Part shown: in pieces, positions 35,860 through 47,192 of the stretch
Layout of the letters: the number at the start of each line of letters is the position of its first letter
Position numbering within the stretch: position 1 is the first letter of the stretch
NCBI GenBank assembly: GCA_029532415.1
Contig: JAQOTA010000017.1
Span: forward strand, 496,001 to 560,000
DNA length: 64,000 bases
Direction: 5' to 3'
Source of the DNA: Marasmius tenuissimus
Lineage: Eukaryota > Basidiomycota > Agaricomycetes > Agaricales > Marasmiaceae
Program-made: the position numbers and the translations under genes
Notes under the pieces: model-generated
Seen by the model: the letters and a program-made list of their open reading frames with translations, nothing else
Databases searched by the model: none
What the model was told of the DNA's origin: nothing

Positions 35860-37390
35860 CGTACCTCGAGCACATATAGAACCTCTTCCCCTTATTCACC
35901 GCAAACTCCTTCGCACCCTCGTTATGGACTGTGCAACGCGGGGGCTGTATAAGCACCATGAGTGACTTCCAAGCATCCCCTGCTTCCTTCTCTCCTTGTG
36001 ACGACGAAGGAGACGGAAGCGAGACCTGACTGGAAGATAGCTCGAGTACCAGGCGGTAGTCTGCGTCTTCCATACTCTCGTAGGGTTCGGATTATTCGAG
36101 GAGTATGAGTATGCCTACGTCCTCACTCTCGTCGTGATCCACGTCCGTAACCTCTTTTCCATCGCTTTGGAGGTACTCCCTGACGAGCCGGGCTATGAAA
36201 AGAACGTCAACAACTTAGATTGGCCCGACTTGAGTTTCATCGCCGGTTCGTTCGAGGATTGTAATTTCGGAACCTTCACGGAGGAGGATTTCGGTGATAC
36301 ATGTTTTCGCTTCGACCTTAACTGAGTAACATTCGATGGCTCAGGAGCCACAGCCGATACATCTGGAGTGAAGGAATCGAACAAGGGTGAAACGACTCGT
36401 TCTCTGGGGGATTGCTGGGCGCCGGTAGTCGCTTGTGGAGGTCCTGATGTCGACGTAGACGGTCCGGCGTGTTCTAAAATGGCGTTGGTCGACGCAACGG
36501 GCACCTGTGTGGCTGTAGGTGTTGGTGAAGGACTGGGGGTAGCGGCCTTCTGCACCCAACAGAAGGTCCTTCAACTTCAAGGTGACACCATCCCCATTGA
36601 CTATCTCGTCGTGAAAATCGACGTGGGCTAGACAGTGATCGCTTCCTTTGATCTGGGGTTGAATATAACAGCTTCCTTGATCCATAAAACGAGGCCAGGC
36701 GTGACAAGAATTCAGCTGATACGTGTCCGATAGCTGGAGTCGCGTGCGGGGGCTTTGTATTCTAGCCTGTATTAACGTTGTGAGCTATGAATGTCCGTAG
36801 TGATAAAATCAAAACACGTAGAGGTATATATCTTTCCTCCGAGCCGCCATTCGAGCCATACACGTTGATGAAAATGAACATTCCAATCTTCAGTATGAGC
36901 GCACGACCTTCCGCGTATAGAAACTCCAATTTGTGCCGCAACAAAGGAGTTTCTCCATTGCGCTCGTCTTCGTCAATGACCTCGTCTTCTCCGTCGGCAA
37001 CAACACTCGCAGAGTTGAGTATGATTCGGGTTTGGAGACGCATTCCGAGAGCTCCAGAGGCGGTTTCACCTGTGCATTTGAACGGCTTGTGAGACTAAGC
37101 CCTTCTTCCGCTTTTGCTGGTACGACGTTTGAGGAACGCGTGTATGTATGACTCCTGAGTATCCTGCGTGGTCGCAGGGAATAAGATTAAAGAGTTGTAT
37201 GAGGGAGAACCGTGAGTCGTGACTGCTTTGGTGAGGGCTGAACGCGTCGATTTCACTTCTGGTGGAGGATGCTCTGCTGGTATTCTGATCTCCAGAAAAG
37301 ACAATACGCACCTTCCAAGTTGACTATGTCCACCTGAGGATAGTCAAGAATATCACTGTGGGCGTTGAAGGCGTTCTATCCACTCGGATA
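35860..37390 (-). pseudogene. Decayed APN2-like gene, copy 2
   Basis: Homologous to the pseudogene at 15.9-17.8 kb but more degraded. Recognisable minus-strand pieces: the exon ending near 37305 followed by EVKSTRSAL, then VVADGEDEVIDEDERN, IGMFIFINVYGSNGGSEER, GSDHCLAHVDFHDEIVNGDG and the PIP-box-like QSKLLTFF. The GRF-finger start PPRCTVHNEGAKEFAVNKGK and FYMCSR follow. Most of the catalytic middle (from after the SEER block to GSDHC) is missing, frames change repeatedly, and several stops interrupt it. It is placed tail-to-tail with DUF6535 copy C, mirroring copy A and APN2 copy 1. Confidence 0.8.
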
Positions 37391-38673
37391 GAGTGAATAT
37401 TCGAGGAAGAGCAGACCAGTCGTGAATGACTGACGGGTGGCATTGTGGAATCGTTCGGATACCGTTCTTCAAAGAGGTTCAGTATAACGCAGCGAGGTAT
37501 TCGAGAGATAGCTCACTATGTTGCATGTGAAATTCGCGTCTCAGCATTGTCAATGTACGAGTGTCGAGTTCGAGACGGGCGTTCGGAATAGAGAGCGGTT
37601 TGTGGACTCCGGCTCCAGGATTTTTGTACACAGCCACACCTGCGCCTATATTCGAAACACCCACTTGATCGACGAACATCAGTCGCGGAAAAGTTGCTTC
37701 AGGGTCTCGAAACCCACAAACTTCTCGTACTCTCTTTTGAAAAACCCATACCAAGCCCCACTCACTCCGTCCCAGTGAATTAAAAGGTACCCTCTTCGTG
37801 CAACGATTCACTCCAGTATTTTCGCTGATCTTTACCTCTTTTCTAGACATGATAGACTCTACACTGTACATACCATCAAAACATGCAGAATACACGACCT
37901 TCTCAAACTCACTCACCGCCTGTGCAATGAGGATAGCTGCACACGCGCGCGATCCCCCTCCCCCACCAACTTTCTAGGAGAAGGCCCGTTAGGTTGACCC
38001 GTTCATAAGCATTTGAGCATGATTGACCACGGATGGTCGACGACTGAATACCCTGCGCGGTGCGTGTATCAATCCCATTCGTTTGAGGGCCTCAACTGAT
38101 CTTAGTTCACAAGAAGTACCTTTCAATCATACCCTGAAATCTCAGAAGGTCTTCGCCGTCGCGAGTTCTCAAAGCTCCAGCAATGTATTCACTCCACAGC
38201 CTGTCTAAATCCCCTTGCTGATACCCAGCGCAAGGGGTAACTTGCGCATCCCGGGCTCGCCACGCGCCATGGCTCAGGGTCTTCATCCCCTCCTATCTTC
38301 CTCGAGCTGGCCTCATTTCTTAGTCAAATATTCGTGCTCTGGACTCTTTTGTCGTCCCCTACTGGGTGATAGTTCGATTTGAGATGGACAAATAGTTTCA
38401 GCAATGCACGGCCTAAGTCCACGACTGCTCCAGTTGGATGGCGACTCGTTCTGAATCAGTACTGATTCTTCAAATCCTGTTTCTTTTCCCCCTGGTACCT
38501 ACCTTTCCAGGAGCTGTAGGAAGCACGATGTCGTGCTGCTAGTGGGTTGGCAGGTTCTAGTTGGTACGGTATTTGCACATACGTCGGTTCCACGTCCCAT
38601 GATTGATGTTATCTACTTTTCAAGCTCATCGGTCTTTGATTACATTGTCCCAGCCCAAGTAGAGCACGCTAAC
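37391..38673. other. Unassigned spacer
   Basis: 37415-37625 duplicates 17795-18010. A minus-strand frame at 37479-37916 and short plus frames have no motif. The remainder up to the transposon relic shows no gene. Confidence 0.4.
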
Positions 38674-40325
38674 ATGGCAAAACGGAGCAGGAAATGGAAG
38701 GTAGTGCCTCCGGCTCTCCCGAAAACCAATGCTCCTACATACATCTTTCACGACTTGTTTCCAGTTATTGATCCTCGAACTGGTGAGTTCCCTATACGCA
38801 CCGCTCGTTCCATTTTCTGACGTTTTTGCAGGTGCTCTTCCAACGCAACGTATATAATCAAACAATCTGCAGTACGAAGGAAGCGTGGTTATACCCGGAT
38901 ACAGTGTGGATATCCCTGCCAAGCAAACAGGTGAGTGATCTGATAATAGTCGCGAGAACTTCAGCGTTGAAGTCTGATGTTCTCATTCAGCAGACTCTCA
39001 CTTGCCTTTCGATGGGCTCCAAGGCGGTCCCCCATCCACCTACCAAGCCCCGGCTCCTGATATCAGTACCACAAGCCAATCGCCGTGCCATTTGGAGCAC
39101 CGTCTGCCAGAAACGATGACTCGTCGGAGCAGATCAGATGCATCGGATACCTAAGACTCGGAAAGCTCTGTCGGTAAGCCACAGTCGCTCACCGAACAGA
39201 ATGGACGGCCAGATAGCGACTTCGAGTTTGATGGAGATAATGTCACCTTCAAGAAGAACAAGATGTCGATGGATCGCTGGGCGACACGGTCTTCGGGGCG
39301 GAATGGCCTGGAGCAAGGTTCTTTCGACGCTAAGGCTCGGAAGAAGGGACGCAGAACTTTCTGGCGGTGTCGAGGGTGTTCAGCTACGAGAAGTGTCCCA
39401 TTCGGGCGATGGTCAACAAGCCGGGCCAGGAGAACCAAGGCAAACTTCCTTGCCGCTGTGGCGGTATACCGAAGTATTTGGGCTGTTCAGCTACCGATTG
39501 ATATGCACGTTGAAACGGTGGTCGTCATTCTGTTCATTGTCGACATTCTGGTACACGTCCACACCCCAGGCCCACTCATATCCTTCATCTCTTAGGGAGA
39601 GAGAAGAACCGCTTCGAGGAGCTGGTCGTTAATCGCCCTACGGTCGGGCCCCTGGGTCTCATGCATGGGGGGACCAGGAGCCTCTGTTATTGATATCAGC
39701 CGAGTATTCGCCAATAAGGATAAGGAGGAACACCCATCAAGCGGAAGCATGCACGGGGTGGAGATGACTTTGTGCATGCTCTAGCCAACCTCGACCGTGA
39801 CCTCTCGAATTTCCTGGTGGACAGAGTTTTCGGGCAGGTCACAGTCGGATGCCCTGGATGAGAGGGCGCCTACTCTTCCCCGAAGTGCCTGACGAACCTG
39901 TCATTGGTATCGTGTCTGACGCCGCACGTCGATATTGGAGGGAACATGAACGACGTATTGATCGCGAGCTCTGTCTATTGCTATGCAGAGCAGGTATGGG
40001 CTCCCACAGTTTTCAGCTTCTCTAATGGGGCGACCGCCGAACACTCCCGGTTCCATTTCTCGACACTACTCCAGGTATCGCCGCAGAATGTGAATCATGA
40101 GGAGTCCAGCTGTGTAGAGGACGCCCGCACTGGTATGGTACCTTTTCGACCTCCAGCAAGGACTCTCACTTACTCTACCCTAGAAAATGGTTCTCTCAGA
40201 CGCCGGACGGAATGGTTTCTGCGCTGCATTCGTGGATTTCTGGGAACACCGATGCGGGAATAACAAGACTGCTGATAATCAACGAACTTTTCTCTATTGT
40301 GGAGGTGTACCTCCGTGGTCGTTTA
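38674..40325 (+). pseudogene. Left half of an older transposon-like gene relic
   Basis: A spliced-gene-like start is visible: ATG at 38674 (MAKRSRKWKVVPPALPKTNA), then …FHDLFPVIDPRTG, a GTGAGT..GCAG intron 38783-38831, and a continuation reading SVVIPGYSVDIPAKQT. A second GTGAGT..CAG intron follows, then a Pro/Ser-rich stretch. Two TAA codons and later frameshifts break it. Near 39390 a Cys-rich piece reads GKLPCRCGGIPKYLGC. The last ~40 codons before 40325 (…NELFSIVEVYLRGRL) are open and run in frame into sequence on the far side of the CACTA insertion. The family cannot be named with confidence; the right half resembles agaricomycete MULE-like transposon proteins. Confidence 0.6.
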
Positions 40326-40414
40326 CACTGGGGGCAGAAGGCGTCTCGGTTGAGTCTCAACCGAGACGGTCTCGGGTGAGATCAACTTGAGGACAACTTG
40401 AGTCCTCATGGCGA
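40326..40414 (+). repeat. Left terminal inverted repeat of the CACTA element
   Basis: Starts CACTGGGGGC and contains two nested palindromes (CTCGGTTGAG-T-CTCAACCGAG and CGAGAC-GGTCTCG), then CAACTTGAG twice as short subterminal repeats. It matches the inverted right end with three substitutions in the first ~70 bases. Confidence 0.92.
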
Positions 40415-41046
40415 GAGATCGGCGGAGTTTCAATAAATAAGAAATGTAACGTAATCACATCAGAATAGTCCTCAATATTGCACGCCGACGGAAAATTGCG
40501 CGTAAACAGCGTGCGCCCTCGTGCGTCTGCCCGTGAAAGTAGGACACGTGTCCCTTCATCACTTCGCTACCGGCCCGACCTATCCTATCAGCTCGCTGCC
40601 AGCGATGAGCGTTAATTCCCTCTCTCCCGTTCTCAACACCAAAGTTTTTGTGCTGTTGGGTGAGTTCTCTGTCTTTCAACAGGGCCGTATAATATAACAT
40701 TGATTTCCTCTCCCTGAACTCTGTAGTTTGTCTTCATCTGAGCTGCAGACTACGGAGTTGGGACCCAACCATCAATTGTCTGCTTACACTGATAGTAGAA
40801 CAAGGCTAGGTTCAAACAAGCCCATCCCAGGTCCTCTGTTCGGCTTTTGACTCAGGGTCTCTGTTTGAACGCGACGTGGCGGGAAGCTGGTGTGGCAGGA
40901 CCTAAAAGTCCGTGTAGAGAACTACGGTCTTCTACATAGTTCCCCCATTATTAGCTTCCTTGAACGCCTGTTGTCTTGCGCCGATTTCCTATCAGAGGCA
41001 GATATATAGTTGATTGTGGTTGTAGCTCTTAGTTCAATAGGCTTCA
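40415..41046. other. CACTA left subterminal non-coding region
   Basis: About 630 bp between the TIR and the transposase start, with no supported gene. It should hold the transposase promoter and subterminal transposase-binding sites. Confidence 0.4.
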
Positions 41047-44000
41047 ATGGCCTCAGCCCACCCAAAGCGAGGGGAACAGCAGCGGCTGTATCATTGCGGA
41101 TGTACAATTTGTTGTCGTCAGGAGTATACATCCACTACTGGGGTGAGGATGCCAGGGCAGCTTGTCAGCGAGTCTACTCGGAGGAAGCATTTTGATGCAG
41201 ACAGATCCCAGGCAGGTGAAGAGCCATCTTCTACAGATGAAGGATCTGGCAAGGACAATGTTGATGATAGCATTGACCTTGATGAGCTCCAAGACATTCT
41301 TGAGGGATTGGGTTAGTCGTATGATGCTCCGAGGAATATATTATGACCATGCTGATGATATTGAGAGTAGATCTTGATAGTGCTGTCCCTAAAATCACGA
41401 AGATGGTCTGCATACTGGCAGCGTGGCTACACCTCAAGGGTGGTGCAAGCCGCAAAACAACCAACATTGTTCTCAAATCTCTTCACACAATTCTGGGTCA
41501 TGTCTTCAGCCTCCTCTCACAAATAGTCGGCAATGGTCTACATTATCCCTTTCCATTACCCACCATACCTCTTGATGTCCGTTCGGTCCTGAAGCACCTC
41601 AATCTGAGACCAGATCTCATACAAACAGCTTCCTGCCCTCAGTGTTTCACCCAGTATCCACTCCATGCTGTTCCTGACAGATGTACACATAAAGGAAGCA
41701 CAATCCGAGGCCGTGTTTGTGGAGAACTCATGAAAGAGAGACGTCGACTGGGTGACCTTCAAAAAATGGTTCCAAAGCGGATATTTACCTTGCAGTCATT
41801 TCGGGAATGGTTGGAGTTCTTTTTACAGCGTCCAGGGGTTGAGGGCCTTTTCAATGAATCCTATCGAACTCCCATGACACAGAATGGTGTCCTCCGCAAC
41901 ACATGGGAAAGTCAAGCATGGCATACCATACCTGGATTCCCTTTAACTGAAGGGAATCTTGTGTTTGGTCTCTATATCGACTGGTTCAACCCTTTTACCA
42001 ATAAAATTGCTGGCAAGAACATATCCTCAGGTGCAGTCATTATGTGCTGCCTTCACCTTTCCCCTGACATCCGATACCTACCCGAAAATGTTTACATTGT
42101 TGGAATCATACCTGGTCCACACAAGCCCAGTGTTGCTGCACTTCCACACGTTCTCAGCCACATTACAAATCAGATTATCCCCTGGTGGCATGCACAATCT
42201 GTGCGGACACACCGTTTTCCAGAAACAGTGAAACGACGGGTTGCCTTAGTGCCGCTCATCGCCGATCTGGAGGCTGCACGGCTAGCATCTGGTTTTCTTA
42301 GCCATAGTGCTAATCTATACTGCTCCTGGTGCCTGGAGAGATCTGAAGATGTTGAAGAGTGGAATACAGAGACATGGAAGCCACGTGATAGCCAAACTGT
42401 TGCTAAACAGGTTGCAGACTGGCAGGCTCAAACAACAGTTGTAGATCGACAACAGACAGCTACAAAGAATGGTGTGCGATGGACACCACTGCATGATTTA
42501 CCAAACTGGAGAACAGCATCTGTCGAAAATGTTCTTCTTGGCTGTATGCACAACACTGCACATGGCTATCTACAATCCCACCTCCGGCAGAAGTGGAATA
42601 TAGAGGTTGATCCTGCCGAAGACGACTTTGCACTGGAGGTAGACTTTGAGGAACTGGAGGATGAAGTGGCATCACTGGCAAGTACTAGCGAGGATGAAGA
42701 TTATGAGCTGATCAGGGGGTACCAGGCCTTCCATTCATCACAGTCCTCACAGTCCTTTCAAACTGAAGAGGGCGAAAATCCACCCCCCTCTCACACCCCT
42801 TCATCTCCCTCTCAGGCTCCGATATCACCTGCCCAAACGCCCTTATCCGATTCGACCGTACGACCTCCTCGGGCTGATGAATCAGACTCTGATGACTCTG
42901 ATTACCAACCACCCCCCTTCACATTCACACGTAGCGAGCTTACTGCAATACGTGCCTGCATTTCTGACCTTCCACTCCCTTCTCATGTTCATCGGCCTCC
43001 AAAAAATCTTGGAGAAGCCAGTCATGGAAAGCTCAAAGCAACAGAATACGTCCTCCTATTTACTGTGGTATTTCCCCTCATCATTCCTGAGCTGTGGTAT
43101 TATCCACACTGCACCAATAACAACATCCAACTTCTGGACAATTTCTATCACCTTGTTGCAGCAACCAATATTGTCATGGCGTACTCAACATCGTATGAGG
43201 AGGCAGAAGCATACAGACACCACTACACAGAATATCGGAAGTCTACAAAGGCAGTTTTTCCTGGATATACGTCAAAGCCCAATGATCACTATGCTGGACA
43301 TAATGTTGAGCTGATGAAGCATTGGGGGCCACTTACTTTGGTCAGCGAGATGCCAGGAGAGCAGCTCAATGGGAAGTTCCAGCAAATTTCCACAAATAGG
43401 AAGATCTGTGAGTCCTTGAGGTTGATTACTCTTGCATGATGTTCATAACAGGCCAGATGAACATGACTACACAATGCTTCGCCATATGTGTACTCTGGGG
43501 CGGCTACAGGCTTACCTTGATGGATATCTCTCTCTGGAGTCCCCCGAGTTACAAGAATTTGCCAAAACACTCTTCCAAACTCCACCATCATCTATCAATG
43601 CCAACCAACAACCTCTCAGTAGCAGTGAACAGGCACAAATCCGCACAGATAGTGAACTTCTTGAAATGACCAGTGAGGACGACTCATTCAATCACTACCA
43701 CCAAATTCTTGCCTACCTCCGGTCCAAGGAACCCCGCCAACGCTGGCGTGCATGGAACGCTAACAATCCTCATCCAAATTCCACAGTCCTCCCTTGCCTT
43801 GGTAAACCTCTCAAACGCTTCCGCCACAACAATGTCACTTTCAGCTGTTACAAGTATCATGATGGGAATAGCTCCATCCAGTTTCACAACTACAATCGAA
43901 GTGCCAAGCTTACAGGCTTTATTCACGCCATCTTCGAGATTCCTTTACACAACACAGCACGAATCTTTATGTTTGTGAAAGTCCACAAAGCACTTCGGGC

Positions 44001-44223
44001 CCCAGACCAACAACTATCTCCATTCACCACCCGACTACGTTTCAAGACGGAGATAATGGATGCCGCTCCCTCAGGGGAGGTTCGAGTTATTGAACCTTCA
44101 CACCTTATCACTCACACTGTTGTGTACCGTAGACCTGCCGGTACGCATGGAATCAACAGAGAGATATTGGTAGTGTGTGCAGGTTTGGACCGCGAACGCC
44201 GGTCAGTTGAAAGTACAGATTAG
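41047..44223 (+). CDS. CACTA transposase (Tnp2/Transposase_21-like), 3 exons
   Basis: Exons 41047-41311, 41368-43407 and 43457-44223 join in phase to 1023 aa. The N-terminus has a Cys/His cluster (YHCGCTICC...STRRKHFDADR) and an acidic stretch. A CPQC...C-H cluster follows near residues 178-195. The core has FGLYIDWFNPFTNKIAGKN (Asp about 293), PENVYIVGIIPGPHKPS, VALVPLIADLEAARLASGF (Asp about 388), HSANLYCSWC and a late VENVLLGCMHN segment. These are hallmarks of the Tnp2 family of CACTA elements, where acidic residues catalyse cut-and-paste transposition in the nucleus. No stop or frameshift is needed, so it appears intact. The residue 540-600 region is a Ser/Pro-rich linker. The third-exon acceptor (GGCCAG) was chosen by phase; GT..AACAG alternatives break the frame. 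Confidence 0.9.
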
Positions 44224-45071
44224 GGAAGGAGGTGGGGCAGCGGGAGAGATCAGGAAGGCACGGATACAATGATAAGTAGGCATATGTACAACACTTAGGT
44301 ACTTAGGACATAGACATAGGACTATCGATAGAGGGGGCAAGGTGTGCTACCTCTTCTGCAGTAAAGATAACTCTTTCATTGTTGTATGACTCGTATTTAG
44401 CATGCCATTCTTCCCTTAAATGTCTGATTTCCTCCTTAGCTCTGTAGAAATCAGTAAGTGCGGGACAAAATGTAAGAAGAATCATAGGTACTCACTCCTT
44501 GAGACAAAGAGCAGATATATGCCTGCCTTCGCGGACTCTTGCACACTCTCCTTGCACTACCTCCAACCTATCCTCCAACCATCGGTGGCCACCATCCCCG
44601 GTAGGTCTTCTTCTCGCTATAATCGTCCGGAGTGACCATCGACAACCACCACCACATGCAATTCTCCTTCCAAGCCTGATCGCCTGCTCGAGATTGTGAG
44701 ACTCTTTGCGCAGTTCACGAAAGCGCCTCCTTAAGTCTTTAGAGCCCTGTATGGAGATGTCTCACATCTCAATCGCTTCTTGAAGCTCGTTTTCTACGTC
44801 GTTAAGATAACGCGGGGGCTCCCAAGTATCTGAAGGTGGGTTAGTCAAGGAATTTATAGCGATCCAGCTTGCATACCTTCAGCATCCAGTTCATTGTGTG
44901 AATCAGTGAGCATATTCGAGCGAGATCAAGGTTAGAACAATTTGGCGCAAGAGAGAGAAGGGTAAACCGTCGATATCAGATAACGTTCACACGGCACACA
45001 CTCGTGGTTAACAGGCATGCGCAGAAAGCGAAGTACGAGTATGATTGTACATAGCGATATTGTACAAGACT
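44224..45071. other. Spacer inside the CACTA element
   Basis: Convergent 3' ends of the transposase (+) and the accessory gene (-). Only short open frames; nothing recognised. Confidence 0.4.
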
Positions 45072-47192
45072 TTAAGGTAGACGGTGAGGAAGGGTCGGGG
45101 CCCGCCCAAACGTGGTAGCAAAACAAGAGATATAGTGCAGGGCGACCGCATATTCAATTTCATCGACCTCACGAGCAGAAATGGCTGTCTCGTGCGGGTC
45201 GATTCTCTTCCATAGTGCAGAATCACGCTGGAGAGTGGCAGGCAGTTTTCCAGCACCAGTCCATTCATCCATGGCGACAAGAAATAGCCAGAGGGCCATA
45301 CGACGTTGAAGGAGCTCAGTTGATGCAAAACCTTCTTTGCCCTCTCCGAGACTGGCCGGAACAATGGATCCATTGAAATGACGCAGGTACGTGACCAGAA
45401 GCTCTGGCTCCCGCTCCTCGCGAGGAAGTTTACCTCCATAGAACTTCCGGTCCATGATCATCAGCTCGTAGCGGAATCCAATCTCGAATAGCTCCCACAA
45501 GATCTCCTGCAGCACCACATTGGAAGCAGCAGCAACGCTGATACCTGAGCCCTTCCAGGAAACACTAGCCGTGTCCAGTCGACTGATATCCACCGTGCTC
45601 TATGAGATAGGTACATGAACGCCAAACAAAAGATGAGCGAAAACAACATACTTCAAGATTTGCCAACTTCAGAGTCTCCACGAGAAGAGCCTCGACTTCT
45701 GCCTTCTGTTTTGCGGCCTTTTTGTCCTTGAACCCCATCTTCTCGATGCCCAGCACAGTTCTCCATCGAGATGGGCCCATAGGCTTCAGAGTCGGCGTAC
45801 GGAGTCGATAACAGAGGATGTGGCGCAGCTTCAGCCATACTTCAAGGTACGCGATTCTCGTGTCGAATCTTCCGGACTCCAGACCACAGACAGCGATCAT
45901 TTGGGGGTCAGGCATGAAATAGCCCAGGGGTGTAAGGTGAGCGTTCGGATTGAATGTTTCTCCAACACGCTCTGAAGCCTGTCGCCAGGGTTTGAGAAAG
46001 GGGGGCATGATGGGTGCCTGAACTTCGTTGAACTTGACTCGCGTAGTCGGTGGAGGTGGAGGAGGTGCGAGGGAAGCCTTGGGATCCAGACGCTGTCGCT
46101 TTGTGGGAGCTAAAGCAACGTGAGTTCAAAAAATGTGGGCTTGGAACAAGAGACTCACGTTCAGAGGACGCAGGTGTTGGCTCTTCTTCTTCATACAAAT
46201 GAGCCGTCGCTGACTTTCAAAGCTCACGCGACATCATTTTGTATCGATCGAAATTCTGGAGCCTGATGCGACCACTCCATACCACAGGATTAGGCGGATC
46301 GCTATCCTCCAGGGATAGACGGAAGCCACCGGTCCGCAGACTCAGGCTCTCCACAGGGTCGGGGGAATCTATCCACTTGAGGACTCATAAACCGGGATTC
46401 TTCTCGCCCAATGGTCGAACCAACCACACCGGAACACCTAAAAGACCTCTGAGCCCCTGAGGAAAATAGAGAAAGGGACGAGGAAAGAACACTCACCTAA
46501 AGACCACAGTCTTTGCGCTAGCTCGGTGTTCCTGGCCAGTGCGCCGACGACTCGCAAAGGTTTGCGGGCTTCAACAAATACAACGGCGTCGGTGTTTTCC
46601 CAGCGGTTAGCGAAGTCAACCAACCAGGTAATGCGGGCATTAAGCTCCAAGCAGATCCGCTGGATGATAGCAAATGTGCGCAACGAACGAGAGTACCCGC
46701 AAGCACAATTTAACTGGGCAAGCAGCCACTGTAGACTGGTGAAGTAGTTCTGTATGAACTTGTCGGAAGTGAGGGATTGGTGAGATTCGCATAGCGCCGT
46801 GATACGATCCGTGGCCCGAGAAACTACATCTTGTAGTTGCGTATGAAGGACTTTCGTGAAAAGGCCAAGTCCTGCCGAAGATCCTGACTGGTCCTCACGA
46901 TTGACAAACTCAAAATCGTGGGTAGTTGGACGATGCCAGCAGACGAAATTGGTATTCTCGAGATCTGTCGTTGGGAGAGGAATCAAGGCGAGATGGGGAC
47001 ATGCAAGACTGAAAGGTTGCGGGAAGAACAACGGGTCTTCGAGGCCAAAATGGTCATCCTTTCTCAAATGAATCGAGCGAACGCCGCGAAGAGGATCGAA
47101 TACGACTTCAGCATTGGGTGTTGTTACAAAAACTTCCACGTCCTTAAAAACCGCACCAACTCTGCCCTCGTTTGATTGGATGGGTAAGAGAC
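45072..47192 (-). pseudogene. CACTA-borne conserved accessory protein, broken by two in-frame TGA codons
   Basis: Minus-strand exons: 47192-46497 (from GLLPIQSNEGRV...), 46437-~46151, then about 46108-45660 and ~45606-45072. Readable parts include HLALIPLPTTDLENTNFVCW, a long helical stretch, KPLRVVGALARNTELAQRLW joined to GVPVWLVRPLGEKNP, and WSGRIRLQNFDRYK. PTPLGYFMP-type sequence, LRTPTLKPMGPSRWRTVLGI and an acidic C-terminal domain ending HRLP follow. I recognise this layout from uncharacterised agaricomycete proteins that recur near transposons; their function is unknown. Two TGA codons, just after NPGL and after MMSREL, lie in the same frame, so the gene is probably dead or needs readthrough. 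An upstream exon is likely (open frame to 47630), and the start is not resolved. Confidence 0.66.

Noticed and set aside
38674..40325. Assignment of the relic to the KDZ (Kyakuja-Dileera-Zisupton) transposases
   Set aside because: The start (…FHDLFPVIDPRTG…) is reminiscent of some large basidiomycete transposon proteins, but no KDZ catalytic motif was found, and the right half looks MULE-like instead.
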